From: Arthrobacter sp. StoSoilB20
GTDB lineage: Bacteria; Actinomycetota; Actinomycetes; Actinomycetales; Micrococcaceae
Reading direction: 5' to 3'
Assembly (NCBI RefSeq): GCF_019977295.1
Contig: NZ_AP024651.1
Span: forward strand, 3,286,001 to 3,350,000
Length of the DNA: 64,000 bases
Below, one piece after another: positions 1 to 8,615 of this stretch (the first letter of the stretch is position 1; every line of letters begins with the position of its first letter). The notes below the pieces were generated by a model that saw only the letters and a program-made list of their open reading frames with translations, made no database searches and was not told the origin of the DNA. Made by a program: the position numbers and the translations under genes.

Positions 1-1
1 G

Positions 2-577
2 CCCGAAGAGCATCGCCACCGGGCGCCGTCGTTCGAGCAGGTCCGGGACCTGCCCGTGGCGGTGGGCCAGGGTTTCACCGCCACAGTGATGGTGGGGGAA
101 TTTGCGGGCCAGCGCTCCCCCGCCACCATGTTCAGCCCCATTCTTGGAGCCGATATCACCGGCACTGGAACCCTTGAGCTGCCTTTGCAACCGGAGTTCG
201 AACACGCCGTGTTGGTCCTGGACGGCCAACTTGTCATTGACGGCCAGGATGTCGAGGCCGGCCCGTTGGCCTACTTGGGCGCAGGTAGATCGCTTCTGAG
301 CGTGGAAGCAAAACCCGACACCCGCTTCATGCTCCTGGGCGGCGAGCCGTTCGGTGAAGACCTGCTCATGTGGTGGAACTTCGTTGGGCGGACGCACGAG
401 GAAGTGGAACAGGCCCGCGAACAATGGGAGGCAGAGGGTTTGCTCGACGACGCCGCTGCCGCCACCTCACGCTTCGGGCACGTCCAAGGCCACGGGCCCG
501 ACGCCGGACCGGAGGCCGGACGAATTCCCGCTCCCCCGCTGCCAGGCGTCAAGCTGCGCCCCAGAACCCGCGGCTGA
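2..577 (+). CDS. Pirin family protein (C-terminal part, cut by window edge)
   Basis: The reading frame is open from base 2, so the gene begins before the window and only about 191 C-terminal residues are seen. Pirins are bicupin metalloproteins, often quercetinases or redox-sensing co-regulators. The visible part is the second cupin: a beta-rich stretch with FEHAVLVLDG and a later LLGGEPFGEDLLMWWNFVG, followed by the family-typical WNFVGRTHEEVEQAREQW near the C-terminus. The N-terminal metal-binding cupin with its histidines lies outside the window. The tail after about base 480 is proline and glycine rich. The gene converges on the sugar kinase at 659. The call is firm at family level; the substrate is unknown. 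Confidence 0.85.
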   Translation, partial: PEEHRHRAPSFEQVRDLPVAVGQGFTATVMVGEFAGQRSPATMFSPILGADITGTGTLELPLQPEFEHAVLVLDGQLVIDGQDVEAGPLAYLGAGRSLLSVEAKPDTRFMLLGGEPFGEDLLMWWNFVGRTHEEVEQAREQWEAEGLLDDAAAATSRFGHVQGHGPDAGPEAGRIPAPPLPGVKLRPRTRG

Positions 578-609
578 GTCCAGGACTGAGTCCCAGGCTG
601 AGTCACACT

Positions 610-647
610 ACCGCCGATACCCCACGCGATGTTTGGGTATCGGCGGT
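610..647. terminator. Strong hairpin between convergent genes
   Basis: A perfect 13-bp inverted repeat (ACCGCCGATACCC at 610-622 and GGGTATCGGCGGT at 635-647) with a 12-nt loop sits between the stops of the pirin gene and the sugar kinase. Neither side has a clear T-tract, so it is best read as a bidirectional transcript-end hairpin. Confidence 0.55.
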
Positions 648-658
648 ACAAAACTCCC

Positions 659-1594
659 CTAACGGCGCTGCTCGGCCACCAGCCGCGGCACACCGAACAC
701 AGGATCCTGCTGGAGGATGCGGACATCAGTGATGCCACGTTCGGCCAGCTTTGCCTTGAAGGCTTCCTGCAGCAGCGGGACGTTCATGCCCAGTCCGCTG
801 CCGAGAATCACTGGACCGTCCAGGCCCAGTTGCCGAACGGCCTGTTCGGCAAGATCAGCCAGGTCCTGGCCTGCCTGGGCCACCATTGCCCTGCTGACCC
901 CGTCTCCGGCAGCGGCGGCTTCCACCACGATCCTTGCCTGCTGTGCCCAGTAGCGGCGACCGGTGTCCGGCGAATGGAACAAGGCGATCAGCTTGCCGGG
1001 TTCATCCACCCCGCACGCGTCCAACAAGGCCTGGCTGAGCTCATCGGGCTCCAGACCTTGGTTCATGCGCTTCAGGCTGTGCCGTACGGCCTCACGCCCC
1101 AGCCAATAGCCGCTTCCTTCATCGCCCAGGAGGTAGCCCCAGCCACCTGCGCGGGCCTCTTCGCCGGCGTCGTTCTTTCCCCACGCGGCTGAGCCTGTAC
1201 CGGCGATGACGGCAACACCGGCACTGGCGCCACCGGCCGCCAACAGCAAGCGGGAATCATGGACCACAGTGATGCGGGCCCCGGGCGCATGGGGGGCGAT
1301 CAGGTCTGCGAGCGCCTGTGCGTCTTCGTCCGTATCGATCCCGCCGGCACCGGCGTAAACCTCGTCGATCCCGCCGCCACCGATTTTGCCGAACAGTTCG
1401 GCAAGGTTGGCTGCTGCCTGTTCCCTGCTGACGTTCTGCACATTGGAGCTGCCGGCGCTTTCATCCCGGACGGGCGTGCCGTTCTGGAACCGCACGCCAC
1501 GGGTCTTGGTGCCGCCGATATCGAGCCCAATCACCGTTCCGCTCAAGGTTTCCGCGGGGGCAGGGGAATGCTGGGCCGAGTCAAGATTGTTCAC
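659..1594 (-). CDS. BadF/BadG-type ATPase, N-acetylglucosamine kinase-like
   Basis: This 311-residue protein belongs to the BadF/BadG/BcrA/BcrD ATPase branch of the actin-like ASKHA fold, whose soluble single-domain members are mostly N-acetylglucosamine kinases feeding amino-sugar catabolism. The phosphate-1 loop GLDIGGTKTRG is at about residues 24-34, and VIAGTGSAAWG lies mid-protein as the phosphate-2/adenosine region. It starts with GTG at 1594, only 41 bp from the divergent nitronate monooxygenase start, and no clear ribosome binding site precedes it, so the start may be leaderless or slightly different. The exact sugar is inferred, not shown. Confidence 0.75.
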   Translation of the reverse strand: MNNLDSAQHSPAPAETLSGTVIGLDIGGTKTRGVRFQNGTPVRDESAGSSNVQNVSREQAAANLAELFGKIGGGGIDEVYAGAGGIDTDEDAQALADLIAPHAPGARITVVHDSRLLLAAGGASAGVAVIAGTGSAAWGKNDAGEEARAGGWGYLLGDEGSGYWLGREAVRHSLKRMNQGLEPDELSQALLDACGVDEPGKLIALFHSPDTGRRYWAQQARIVVEAAAAGDGVSRAMVAQAGQDLADLAEQAVRQLGLDGPVILGSGLGMNVPLLQEAFKAKLAERGITDVRILQQDPVFGVPRLVAEQRR

Positions 1595-1635
1595 CGTGAA
1601 AGACTAGCTTGGAGCGTCCGGAGGAGAAACTGCAC

Positions 1636-2667
1636 ATGCCATATTCCCTGTTCCATACACCCTTTATTGCAGCTCCCATGGCGGGCGGAACGTCGACGCC
1701 GGCGTTGGTGCGCGCCGTTCATGAGGGCGGCGGACTCGGGTTCCTTGCCGCGGGCTACAAGGGAGCGGACGCCATGCTTGCCGAGATTGCTGCGGCAAGG
1801 GCCCTGGGCATTCGTTTTGGCATGAACGTCTTTGTCCCTGACCTGCGGCAGCTCCCACCCGACAGGGAGGCTGTGGCTCGGATCGAGGCCTACCGTGCAG
1901 AGCTGGAACCTGAGGCTGCCCGATACGGGGTGGCGCTGCCACCCCTCCGCCTCGACGATGACGACGCCTGGCAGGACAAGATCGATGCCCTGATCGCGGA
2001 CCCCGTGGAGTTTGTCAGCTTCGCGTTCGGCCTTCCGGGAAAGCCGGTGGTCCGGGCCTTGCAAAAAGCGGGCAGCCGGGTCATTTCCAGTGTTACCAGT
2101 GCCGAGGAAGCTCTTGCTGCTGCAGAGGAAGGCCCTGACGCCCTTGCGGTGCAACACAACTCTGCCGGAGGGCATACTGCGGCCTTCCTGCCTGCCCGGC
2201 GGGGACAAGAAGCCCGCACGACGGCGGAACTGCTCGCCCAGGTGCGTGGCGCCGTCGGCCTTCCCCTGATCGCGGCCGGGGCCGTCATGGACAGCCAAGG
2301 TCTGCGTGAGGTGCTGGAGGCCGGTGCGTCGGCCGCGCAGATCGGCACGGCACTGGTGCGGACCACCGAGAGTGGCGCCCGGCAACCGCACAAGGACGCG
2401 TTGGGAGACCCTGCGTTTACGCAAACAGCCATGACCCGTGCGTTCACCGGAAGGATGGCCCGATCACTGGTCAATGACTTTGTTCGTGACCACCAGGACG
2501 CCCCTGAGGGATACCCTGCCATCCATCACCTCACGGCACCGGTCAGGGCGGCTTCGTCGGCGGCCGGGGATCCGCAGCGACTGAACCTGTGGGCGGGCAC
2601 CGGCTGGCAGCGGGCGCGGCAAGGCTCGGCCACTGACGTGGTCAGGGAGTACCTGAACGGGCTCTGA
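1636..2667 (+). CDS. Nitronate monooxygenase (2-nitropropane dioxygenase family)
   Basis: FMN-dependent TIM-barrel enzyme, 343 residues, that oxidises alkyl nitronates such as propionate-3-nitronate. The N-terminus carries the family opening TPFIAAPMAGG, followed by GMNVFVPDL, an HNSAGGH segment with the conserved catalytic-region histidine, and the FMN phosphate-binding region PLIAAGAVMD followed by AAQIGTAL. I chose ATG 1636 because GGAGGAG lies nine bases upstream; an in-frame TTG at 1609 would add nine unlikely residues. Its last 26 bp overlap the end of the convergent LysR gene. Detoxification of nitro compounds is inferred from the family. Confidence 0.85.
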   Translation: MPYSLFHTPFIAAPMAGGTSTPALVRAVHEGGGLGFLAAGYKGADAMLAEIAAARALGIRFGMNVFVPDLRQLPPDREAVARIEAYRAELEPEAARYGVALPPLRLDDDDAWQDKIDALIADPVEFVSFAFGLPGKPVVRALQKAGSRVISSVTSAEEALAAAEEGPDALAVQHNSAGGHTAAFLPARRGQEARTTAELLAQVRGAVGLPLIAAGAVMDSQGLREVLEAGASAAQIGTALVRTTESGARQPHKDALGDPAFTQTAMTRAFTGRMARSLVNDFVRDHQDAPEGYPAIHHLTAPVRAASSAAGDPQRLNLWAGTGWQRARQGSATDVVREYLNGL

Positions 2668-3616
2668 CGAGCTCCGCCAACAGTTCCCCGCCCTCGGCAA
2701 CCACCAGTTCACGGAAAAGCCGCACGGCCTCGGGCTCGAAACTTCTCTCCCGCCAGGCAATGCCGATCTGCCGGAAGGCCAGGTCCGATTCGATGGGCAC
2801 CTCTACCAACCCCAGTTCGGCTTCGGGCAGGAGCTGACCTGTTCCTGACCCTGGGCCGGCAGGGGGAAGGATGGCGAACCCCAGGCCCGCCGAAACAAGG
2901 CCGCGTGCGGAGGTGGATTCCTGGACTTCGAACGCGATCCGCGGGCGGAAACCGGCCTCGCGCAGGAGCGTCTCGCCCAGCGCGCGCAGACCAACTCCGG
3001 CAGGAAGTGTCACATAGGGGTCGTGTCGCAGTTCTTTGAGGTGCACACTGGTCCGCCCAGCCAAAGCGTGCCGGTAATGCAGGACCACCCTGAGCGGCTC
3101 GCGGTAGAGCGGAAGGGACCGGATGCCCTTGCCTTCGGGGGCTATGGGCGCAGTCAGGGCGAAGTCCATCCCACCGCCGGCCAACTGCTTCAGGCAATCG
3201 TCACGCGGACCCTGCCAAAGCTCAAAGACCGCATGCGGATGGCGCCCACGGAAGGCACTGATCAGCAGCGGAAGTGTCGCTTCGCCAAAGGTGTGCTGGA
3301 AGGAAACGCCGATCCGTCCCCTGACGACGTCCGACTCGTGCCTGACCCTGTCCAGCCCGGCCTGGAAATTCTCCAGCGCGGCTTCGATGTAGGGCAACAG
3401 GGTCCTGGCCTCAGGGGTGAGCCGGATGCCCCGTCCGTCGCGAACCAGGAGATCGGCCCCCACAATGGCACTGGCCCGCGCCACCGCACGGCTAACCGTT
3501 GACTGTGGAACGCCGAGGACCTCGGCGGTTTCTGTCATGTGCTCTGTGCGGCCCAGCTCGGCAAGTACCGGCAGCAGGGGAAGGAGTTGGATGAGCTGAT
3601 GATGGTCCGGCTCCAT
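2642..3616 (-). CDS. LysR family transcriptional regulator
   Basis: A 324-residue LysR-type regulator. The winged HTH is at about residues 15-60 (TAEVLGVPQSTVSRAVAR), followed by the linker helix and a two-lobed periplasmic-binding-like effector domain starting near residue 90. ATG 3616 was chosen over an upstream in-frame start at 3649 because AAGGGGAG precedes it at normal spacing. It is divergent from the MFS transporter at 3741, and a perfect palindrome lies between them (3663-3688), so it most likely controls that transporter and itself. The effector is unknown. Confidence 0.9.
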   Translation of the reverse strand: MEPDHHQLIQLLPLLPVLAELGRTEHMTETAEVLGVPQSTVSRAVARASAIVGADLLVRDGRGIRLTPEARTLLPYIEAALENFQAGLDRVRHESDVVRGRIGVSFQHTFGEATLPLLISAFRGRHPHAVFELWQGPRDDCLKQLAGGGMDFALTAPIAPEGKGIRSLPLYREPLRVVLHYRHALAGRTSVHLKELRHDPYVTLPAGVGLRALGETLLREAGFRPRIAFEVQESTSARGLVSAGLGFAILPPAGPGSGTGQLLPEAELGLVEVPIESDLAFRQIGIAWRERSFEPEAVRLFRELVVAEGGELLAELVRARSGTP

Positions 3617-3662
3617 GGTGTTCTCCCCTTTGCCGGCGGCCCGGCTCATGACTCAACAGGCT

Positions 3663-3688
3663 CAATTGATGCTCTCTTGCATCAATTG
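3663..3688. promoter_or_regulatory. Palindromic operator in the LysR/MFS divergent promoter
   Basis: CAATTGATGC (3663-3672) and its exact reverse complement GCATCAATTG (3679-3688) are separated by six bases. The site is AT-rich in a GC-rich neighbourhood and lies 47 bp from the LysR start and 52 bp from the MFS start, the usual place for a LysR-type recognition site. Binding is inferred. Confidence 0.75.
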
Positions 3689-3740
3689 TAGGTAAACCAT
3701 GCATTGGAATGCGGAGTTGCCATGGTCCTAACCTTGCCGG

Positions 3741-4970
3741 GTGACCAACACCATCGCCACTGGCAATGCAGGAACCTGGGACGGCCATGCCAAAGGCTCC
3801 CGTGGCTACAGGCGTGTCCTTGCAGCATTGGCGCTTGCCGGCGTCGCGACATTTGCCCAGTTGTACTCCACCCAGGCTGTCCTGCCCCTGATGGCCGGAG
3901 AGCTGAACATCACTGCCGCTGAGGCGGCGCTCAGTATTTCCCTGGCCACTGCAGGCCTTGCCGTCACAGTGCTGCCCTGGTCCTTTGTGGCAGACAGGAT
4001 CGGCCGCGTGCGTGCCATGGCCATCGGCATTGCAGCAGCGACACTGCTGGGGCTGCTGGTGCCCTTGGCGCCCACCGTGCCCCTGTTGCTGGCTCTGCGC
4101 ACCTTGGAGGGCATGGCTCTGGGCGGCATACCGGCCATAGCCATCGCCTACCTCAATGAGGAAGTGACCAAAGTACACACGGCTCTGGCAGCAGGAACCT
4201 ACGTGGCAGGGACAACCCTGGGCGGTTTGGCGGGACGGCTGGTGGCCGGCCCGGTGGGGGAACTTTGGGGCTGGCGTGCCGCGACCCTGGCTGTCTCCTT
4301 GCTGGCCACCGTGTCCGCTGTGCTGTTCCTGGTACTCGTCCCCCGGCAACGACGTTTCACTCCCGCCCCGGCCCTGGGATTCCGGGGAGCGCTCAGGACC
4401 CTTAAACGGCACTCGAGCAATCCCAAGCTGTTCTCGTTGTACTTGCAGGCCTTCCTTCTCATGGGCGGTTTCGTGGCGGTCTACAACTACCTGGGTTTTC
4501 GATTGCACGCCGAACCCTTCGGACTTCCGGCCACCGTTGTGAGCCTGATCTTCCTCGCGTATCTGTCCGGGACCGTGAGTTCACGATGTGCCGCTGGACT
4601 GACTACCAGGTTTGGCAGGCGCAACATGCTGGTGACCGGAATCGGCGTTATGTCCGCGGGCCTGGCACTGACCTTGGTGGAGAACCTCGCTGCCACCTTG
4701 GCCGGGCTCGTGATCTTTACCGGCGGCTTCTTCGCCGCTCACAGCGTTGGTTCCGGGTGGACCGGAGCCTTGGCGACCACAGGCCGGGCTCAGGCTGCGT
4801 CCCTCTACAACCTTTCCTATTACCTGGGTTCGAGCGTCATAGGTTGGGCTGGGGGGCTCGCTTTCCAGGCGTTCGGCTGGCCGGCCCTGGCGTTGGGAGT
4901 GATCGCCCTTTCATCTACGACGGCGGCGGTCACCTGGGTGGTGCACCGCCCGCCGCGCCACTCCCCGTGA
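3741..4970 (+). CDS. MFS transporter, YnfM/YgaY-like
   Basis: A 409-residue major facilitator protein with about 12 predicted membrane segments. The cytoplasmic loop 2-3 signature is seen as DRIGRVRAMA near residue 90 and the pseudo-repeat TRFGRRNMLVT in the second half. The opening FAQLYSTQAVLPLM is typical of the YnfM-like drug/metabolite efflux group. It starts at GTG 3741 and is divergent from the LysR gene, which probably regulates it. The ribosome binding site is weak. Substrate unknown; export of a small organic compound is the likeliest role. Confidence 0.85.
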   Translation: MTNTIATGNAGTWDGHAKGSRGYRRVLAALALAGVATFAQLYSTQAVLPLMAGELNITAAEAALSISLATAGLAVTVLPWSFVADRIGRVRAMAIGIAAATLLGLLVPLAPTVPLLLALRTLEGMALGGIPAIAIAYLNEEVTKVHTALAAGTYVAGTTLGGLAGRLVAGPVGELWGWRAATLAVSLLATVSAVLFLVLVPRQRRFTPAPALGFRGALRTLKRHSSNPKLFSLYLQAFLLMGGFVAVYNYLGFRLHAEPFGLPATVVSLIFLAYLSGTVSSRCAAGLTTRFGRRNMLVTGIGVMSAGLALTLVENLAATLAGLVIFTGGFFAAHSVGSGWTGALATTGRAQAASLYNLSYYLGSSVIGWAGGLAFQAFGWPALALGVIALSSTTAAVTWVVHRPPRHSP

Positions 4971-5001
4971 TTTCGGCCGGCCTGCCCCTACAATCGGAGG
5001 C

Positions 5002-5661
5002 ATGACACAGGTCCCAAAAAGCCGGGAGTTGTCGTCACCGGAGCGTTTGCAGGCGTTTACGGATGCCGTGGTGGCGATTGCCTTGACGTTGTTGATTCTT
5101 CCGTTGATGGAGAGCGTCGGTGAACTGGCCGACCACCAGGGCACCACTGCCCAATGGCTGGAGGAAGAACAGTACGCTGTGCTCGGCTTCGTGTTGAGTT
5201 TTGTCCTCATCGCAGTGTTCTGGGTCCAGCACCACAAGCTTTTCCGCAGCGTCAAGCGCGTGGATTCAGGATTGTTGTGGTTGACGGTCGCTTGGATGTT
5301 CACCATCGTGGTGATGCCGGTGGCAACCTCGCTGTCCACCCAGATGGCCTCCGATTGGGCCCAGCCGCTGGTGTACATCGGGACGCTCTTTGCCACCAGC
5401 TTCGTGCTCCTCTTGGCCCGTACTTATTTGCGGTCCCACCCGGACCTCCACGCCATGGACGAAGCCGAGGCAGTATCAGGGATTCGAGCCAGCGGCATCG
5501 TCTCGGCGTTGTTCCTGGCCTCGCTGATCCTGTCCCTGGTCATCCCGGGTGCAGGAAACTGGCCCCTGCTGCTGATGCTGCTCAGTGAGCCACTCCAACG
5601 GCTGGACCGGCGATGGGTCCGCCGCACGTCCACCCCACGCCCGCCTCACGATAGTCGCTGA
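5002..5661 (+). CDS. TMEM175 family (DUF1211) potassium channel-like protein
   Basis: A 219-residue membrane protein with about six predicted helices. The first helix contains RLQAFTDAVVAIALTLLIL, the TMEM175 pore-helix motif (usually FSD, here FTD, then AIxxTLL). Bacterial members have one six-helix unit and assemble as tetramers forming potassium-permeable pores. The start ATG 5002 has GGAGG immediately upstream. It follows the MFS gene by 31 bp and could be co-transcribed. Channel activity is inferred from the family. Confidence 0.8.
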   Translation: MTQVPKSRELSSPERLQAFTDAVVAIALTLLILPLMESVGELADHQGTTAQWLEEEQYAVLGFVLSFVLIAVFWVQHHKLFRSVKRVDSGLLWLTVAWMFTIVVMPVATSLSTQMASDWAQPLVYIGTLFATSFVLLLARTYLRSHPDLHAMDEAEAVSGIRASGIVSALFLASLILSLVIPGAGNWPLLLMLLSEPLQRLDRRWVRRTSTPRPPHDSR

Positions 5662-5707
5662 ACATTTCACCGATTAGGATGGATGAAAGGCAATTTCAGG
5701 AGGATCG

Positions 5708-6214
5708 GTGTCCAACCCCACGAAGAATGTTCGGTCAAGCCCGGGCAGCGCAGAGCCGCTGGACGCGATCGATGAACGAATCCTCGCAGCATTGGTCGAT
5801 GACGCCCGTATCTCCAACAAGCAGTTGGCTGAGCTCGTGGGAATCGCCCCCTCCACGGCCTTGATGCGGACCAGGGCCCTCTCCGAGCGCGGCATCATTG
5901 AAGGCTTTGAAGCCGTCTTGAGCCTGCCTGCGATCGGACGCTCCGTACAGGCCCTCATCGCTGTCCGTCTTCGCGCCCACGACCGCGACCAGATCGACCG
6001 CTTCACGGCCCGCGTTCCCAAACTTCCGGCGGTCATCTCCACGTTCCACACCACTGGATCCGTGGACTACCTGTTGCACATCGCCGTCGCAAATACTGAC
6101 GACCTCCGCAATTGGCTCCTGGACAACCTCGCCACGGATCCCGTAGTGGGCCACACGGAAACCACCATGGTCTTCCAGCACATACCAGGCAACCGCGGAC
6201 CGCTGCCTGAGTAG
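5708..6214 (+). CDS. Lrp/AsnC family transcriptional regulator
   Basis: A 168-residue Lrp/AsnC protein: N-terminal HTH at about residues 20-70 (LDAIDERILAALVDDARISNKQ then APSTALMRTRALSERG) and a C-terminal RAM (ligand-binding, oligomerising) domain. The start GTG 5708 follows AGGAGG by four bases. It ends 22 bp before the convergent MFS gene at 6237. Lrp-type regulators usually sense amino acids; which one cannot be read here. Confidence 0.9.
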   Translation: MSNPTKNVRSSPGSAEPLDAIDERILAALVDDARISNKQLAELVGIAPSTALMRTRALSERGIIEGFEAVLSLPAIGRSVQALIAVRLRAHDRDQIDRFTARVPKLPAVISTFHTTGSVDYLLHIAVANTDDLRNWLLDNLATDPVVGHTETTMVFQHIPGNRGPLPE

Positions 6215-6236
6215 TGCGCCGTGGCGGCGCAAACCG

Positions 6237-7472
6237 TCAGGAACGAACAGCGCTCCGCAGCGAGATGACCGCGAGCGTGAACGCAGCAACTCCGCACAGG
6301 AGCGTGAAGCCCACGACGGCGGCCTGCAGGCCAAGTGCCGAGACAGCCAGTCCCAGCCCAATCACCGGAACTGCGCTGCCCAAGTAGGTGATGACGTAGA
6401 CGGTGCTGATGACCTGTGCGTGGCGGGCGGCTTCAACCTTCCCGGCGACCTCGTTGAAGACCTGCCGGAACGCAATGCCCTGGCCCATGCCTGCCGTGAT
6501 GCTCGCTGCCACCAGCAACCACGGGCTTGTCCAGGCGGCGGCAGCACCCACCAGGACAACCGAGACACCCAGGACGGCCAGCGCCACTGGAACCACAAAG
6601 CGTCCACGGGTACCAAGCAACTGGCTTAGCGCCGAAGCGCCCAGTGTGACTCCTGCGAGCAACCCGATCAGTGGCCGCGAGTCCACGTGGACCACACCGG
6701 CGAAGTACCCGGGTGCCAACGACAGGCAAAATCCGAAGACTGCGAAGCTCAGGAACCCGGTGGCGGCGGCCATCCAGAATGCCCCACGGGCATCGTGGGA
6801 GATCGATGGCTTCCGCGGGGCGAGGACCTTCAATGGCTTTGGACCTGCCGCCGGAGCTATCGCGGGGCGGGCCTTCAAGAGCCACAGGGGAATCAATGCT
6901 GCAAGCAGGACCGCCGAGTGAACGTAATAGGGAGTCCGGGTAGGGTCCGGCAGGAGTGACAAGAGTCCGCCGATGGCGGGACCAGCGGCCACGCCGCCTG
7001 CAGAGGAAAGCAACGTAAACCGTGAGGCCCACTCGGGTCGCTGTGGGAGAAGCTCCCGCAAAGCCGCAGAACTGGCTCCGGTTGCCAGTCCCACTGCAAC
7101 TCCCTGAAGCGCCCTGCCCAAGGACAAGGCAACCAGCGAGCCGGCGTTGGCGAAGATCACGCCACCCACCAGTCCCACAAGAACGGCCAGGACCAACGCG
7201 GCCCGGCGCCCGATGTGGTCCGACCAGTGGCCGGCCACCATGAGGACACCGACCAGCGCCAGGACGTAGCTGGAGAATGCGACAGTCACATCCAATGACG
7301 TCATGCCGAGCCTGGCCTGCAACAGCGGATACAGCGGAGTGGCCAAGTTGGCGCCCACCAGCAAGGTGAAGATCACGACGCCGGTCAGGACCAGCCTGGC
7401 GGTGGTGGAGGCATCCCATCCCCAGCGGTCGGCGGTAACCGGACGCATGCGGAGTTCGCTCAAGACAGTCAT
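6237..7472 (-). CDS. MFS transporter (drug/metabolite efflux type)
   Basis: A 411-residue, 12-helix major facilitator protein with the loop 2-3 motif GHWSDHIGRRAALVL near residue 80 and the motif-C-like region GPAIGGLL in helix 5, which points to an exporter. I placed the start at ATG 7472, with AAGG seven bases upstream; 7478 and an upstream in-frame start at 7526 are alternatives. The gene is divergent from the AsnC gene at 7627 and convergent with the one at 5708, so an AsnC-type regulator flanks it on both sides and amino-acid export is a reasonable guess. Confidence 0.83.
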   Translation of the reverse strand: MTVLSELRMRPVTADRWGWDASTTARLVLTGVVIFTLLVGANLATPLYPLLQARLGMTSLDVTVAFSSYVLALVGVLMVAGHWSDHIGRRAALVLAVLVGLVGGVIFANAGSLVALSLGRALQGVAVGLATGASSAALRELLPQRPEWASRFTLLSSAGGVAAGPAIGGLLSLLPDPTRTPYYVHSAVLLAALIPLWLLKARPAIAPAAGPKPLKVLAPRKPSISHDARGAFWMAAATGFLSFAVFGFCLSLAPGYFAGVVHVDSRPLIGLLAGVTLGASALSQLLGTRGRFVVPVALAVLGVSVVLVGAAAAWTSPWLLVAASITAGMGQGIAFRQVFNEVAGKVEAARHAQVISTVYVITYLGSAVPVIGLGLAVSALGLQAAVVGFTLLCGVAAFTLAVISLRSAVRS

Positions 7473-7536
7473 TTCCATGCCTTCGGGCTCGGTGGCCGGA
7501 TGGTGGGTTCCTTGTGGGAAGCACAATCCGGCAAAG

Positions 7537-7560
7537 TATTAGTGGCAACAGAATCTAATA
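7537..7560. promoter_or_regulatory. AT-rich divergent promoter region with short inverted repeat
   Basis: The interval between the MFS start (7472) and the AsnC start (7627) is notably AT-rich. It contains TATTAG (7537-7542) and its complement CTAATA (7555-7560) 12 bases apart. It is a candidate AsnC operator; evidence is only the short symmetry and position. Confidence 0.35.
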
Positions 7561-7626
7561 GTGCTGATCTCCGCGCGATAAAAAGATGCAAAGATTGAGC
7601 AAAAGAATCAAAGTAGGACCACCTAA

Positions 7627-8169
7627 GTGAGCTGGAGTGACCATTTGAACACCCTCGACCCCATGGACCTGAAAATCCTCCTGGAACTCATCAAGGACCC
7701 CCGCATCCAAATCGCCGAGTTGAGCGATACTTTGGGCATTGCCCGCAATACAGCCCAGAGCCGGGTGAAGCGCCTCCTTCGGTCCGGAGTGCTGCATGCC
7801 GCGGGCAGGGAGGTGGACCTCGAGAAGGTGGGCTACGACGTCGTCGCTTTTGTCACCATTGAGGTGACACACCGCGAGCTCGACGGCGTCATAGGCGCCT
7901 TGCGCCTGATCCCCCAGGTCCTTGAAGTCCACGAAATTTCAGGGCGCGGCGACCTGTGGTGCCGCGTCGTGGCCACGGACACGCACAACCTGCAGTCGGC
8001 GCTGCGGTCTGTCCTTCGCACCAAAGGCGTCATCCGCACGGAAACCGTGCTCGCCCTCCATACCCACATTCCGTACCGGACAGAGCCGCTGATCGAACGG
8101 ATGTCCGCAGCGCCAACACGGACAAGGCAGGAGAGCCAGAGCCCGGGTTCCCAGGCTCGAACAGACTAG
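7627..8169 (+). CDS. Lrp/AsnC family transcriptional regulator
   Basis: A 180-residue Lrp/AsnC regulator. The HTH covers about residues 10-60 (LDPMDLKILLELIKDPRIQ, then GIARNTAQSRVKRLLRSG) and is followed by the RAM domain with ISGRGDLWCRVVA. The tail after about residue 155 is polar and probably unstructured. GTG 7627 is the start. It is the first gene of a same-direction run (DUF1761, corA, zapE) and is divergent from the MFS exporter, which it probably regulates. Confidence 0.88.
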   Translation: MSWSDHLNTLDPMDLKILLELIKDPRIQIAELSDTLGIARNTAQSRVKRLLRSGVLHAAGREVDLEKVGYDVVAFVTIEVTHRELDGVIGALRLIPQVLEVHEISGRGDLWCRVVATDTHNLQSALRSVLRTKGVIRTETVLALHTHIPYRTEPLIERMSAAPTRTRQESQSPGSQARTD

Positions 8170-8179
8170 GATTTCAGGA

Positions 8180-8605
8180 ATGGATTGGCTCTCACACATC
8201 TCCCAAATCAACTGGTTCGCTGTACTTCTGGCCTTCGTCTCAAGCATGGTCATCGGCTTCGTTTGGTACATGCCGGCCGTGCTGGGCCGCAGGTGGATGC
8301 AAGCCATCGGCAAAACCGAAGAGGACCTCAAAAACATTGAAGGCGGCGCAGGAATCTGGGTTCCCATGATGGTGGCCGCTGCCCTGACCAGCATCCTCCT
8401 GGCTGTGCTCATCAGCGCCCTGGAACTCAACACTTTCTGGGCCGGCGGTTTCTTCGCGCTCATCGCCGCCCTCGTCTTCCGCGCCGGCGGCCACGTGATC
8501 CACAATGGCTTCGCGGGCCGACCCACCGCAGTAACAGTGATTGATTCGGGCCACGACCTCGTTGCCATGACCATTGCGGGCGCCATCATCGGAGCCATGC
8601 AGTAG
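8180..8605 (+). CDS. DUF1761 family membrane protein
   Basis: A 141-residue protein with four predicted membrane helices and the DUF1761 pattern: an N-terminal NWFAVLLAFVSSMVIGFVWY, then GRRWM, and a final GHDLVAMTIAGAIIG. The function of the family is unknown. It lies 10 bp after the AsnC gene and 10 bp before corA, suggesting a shared transcript. Confidence 0.8.
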   Translation: MDWLSHISQINWFAVLLAFVSSMVIGFVWYMPAVLGRRWMQAIGKTEEDLKNIEGGAGIWVPMMVAAALTSILLAVLISALELNTFWAGGFFALIAALVFRAGGHVIHNGFAGRPTAVTVIDSGHDLVAMTIAGAIIGAMQ

Positions 8606-8615
8606 CGTTCAACCA

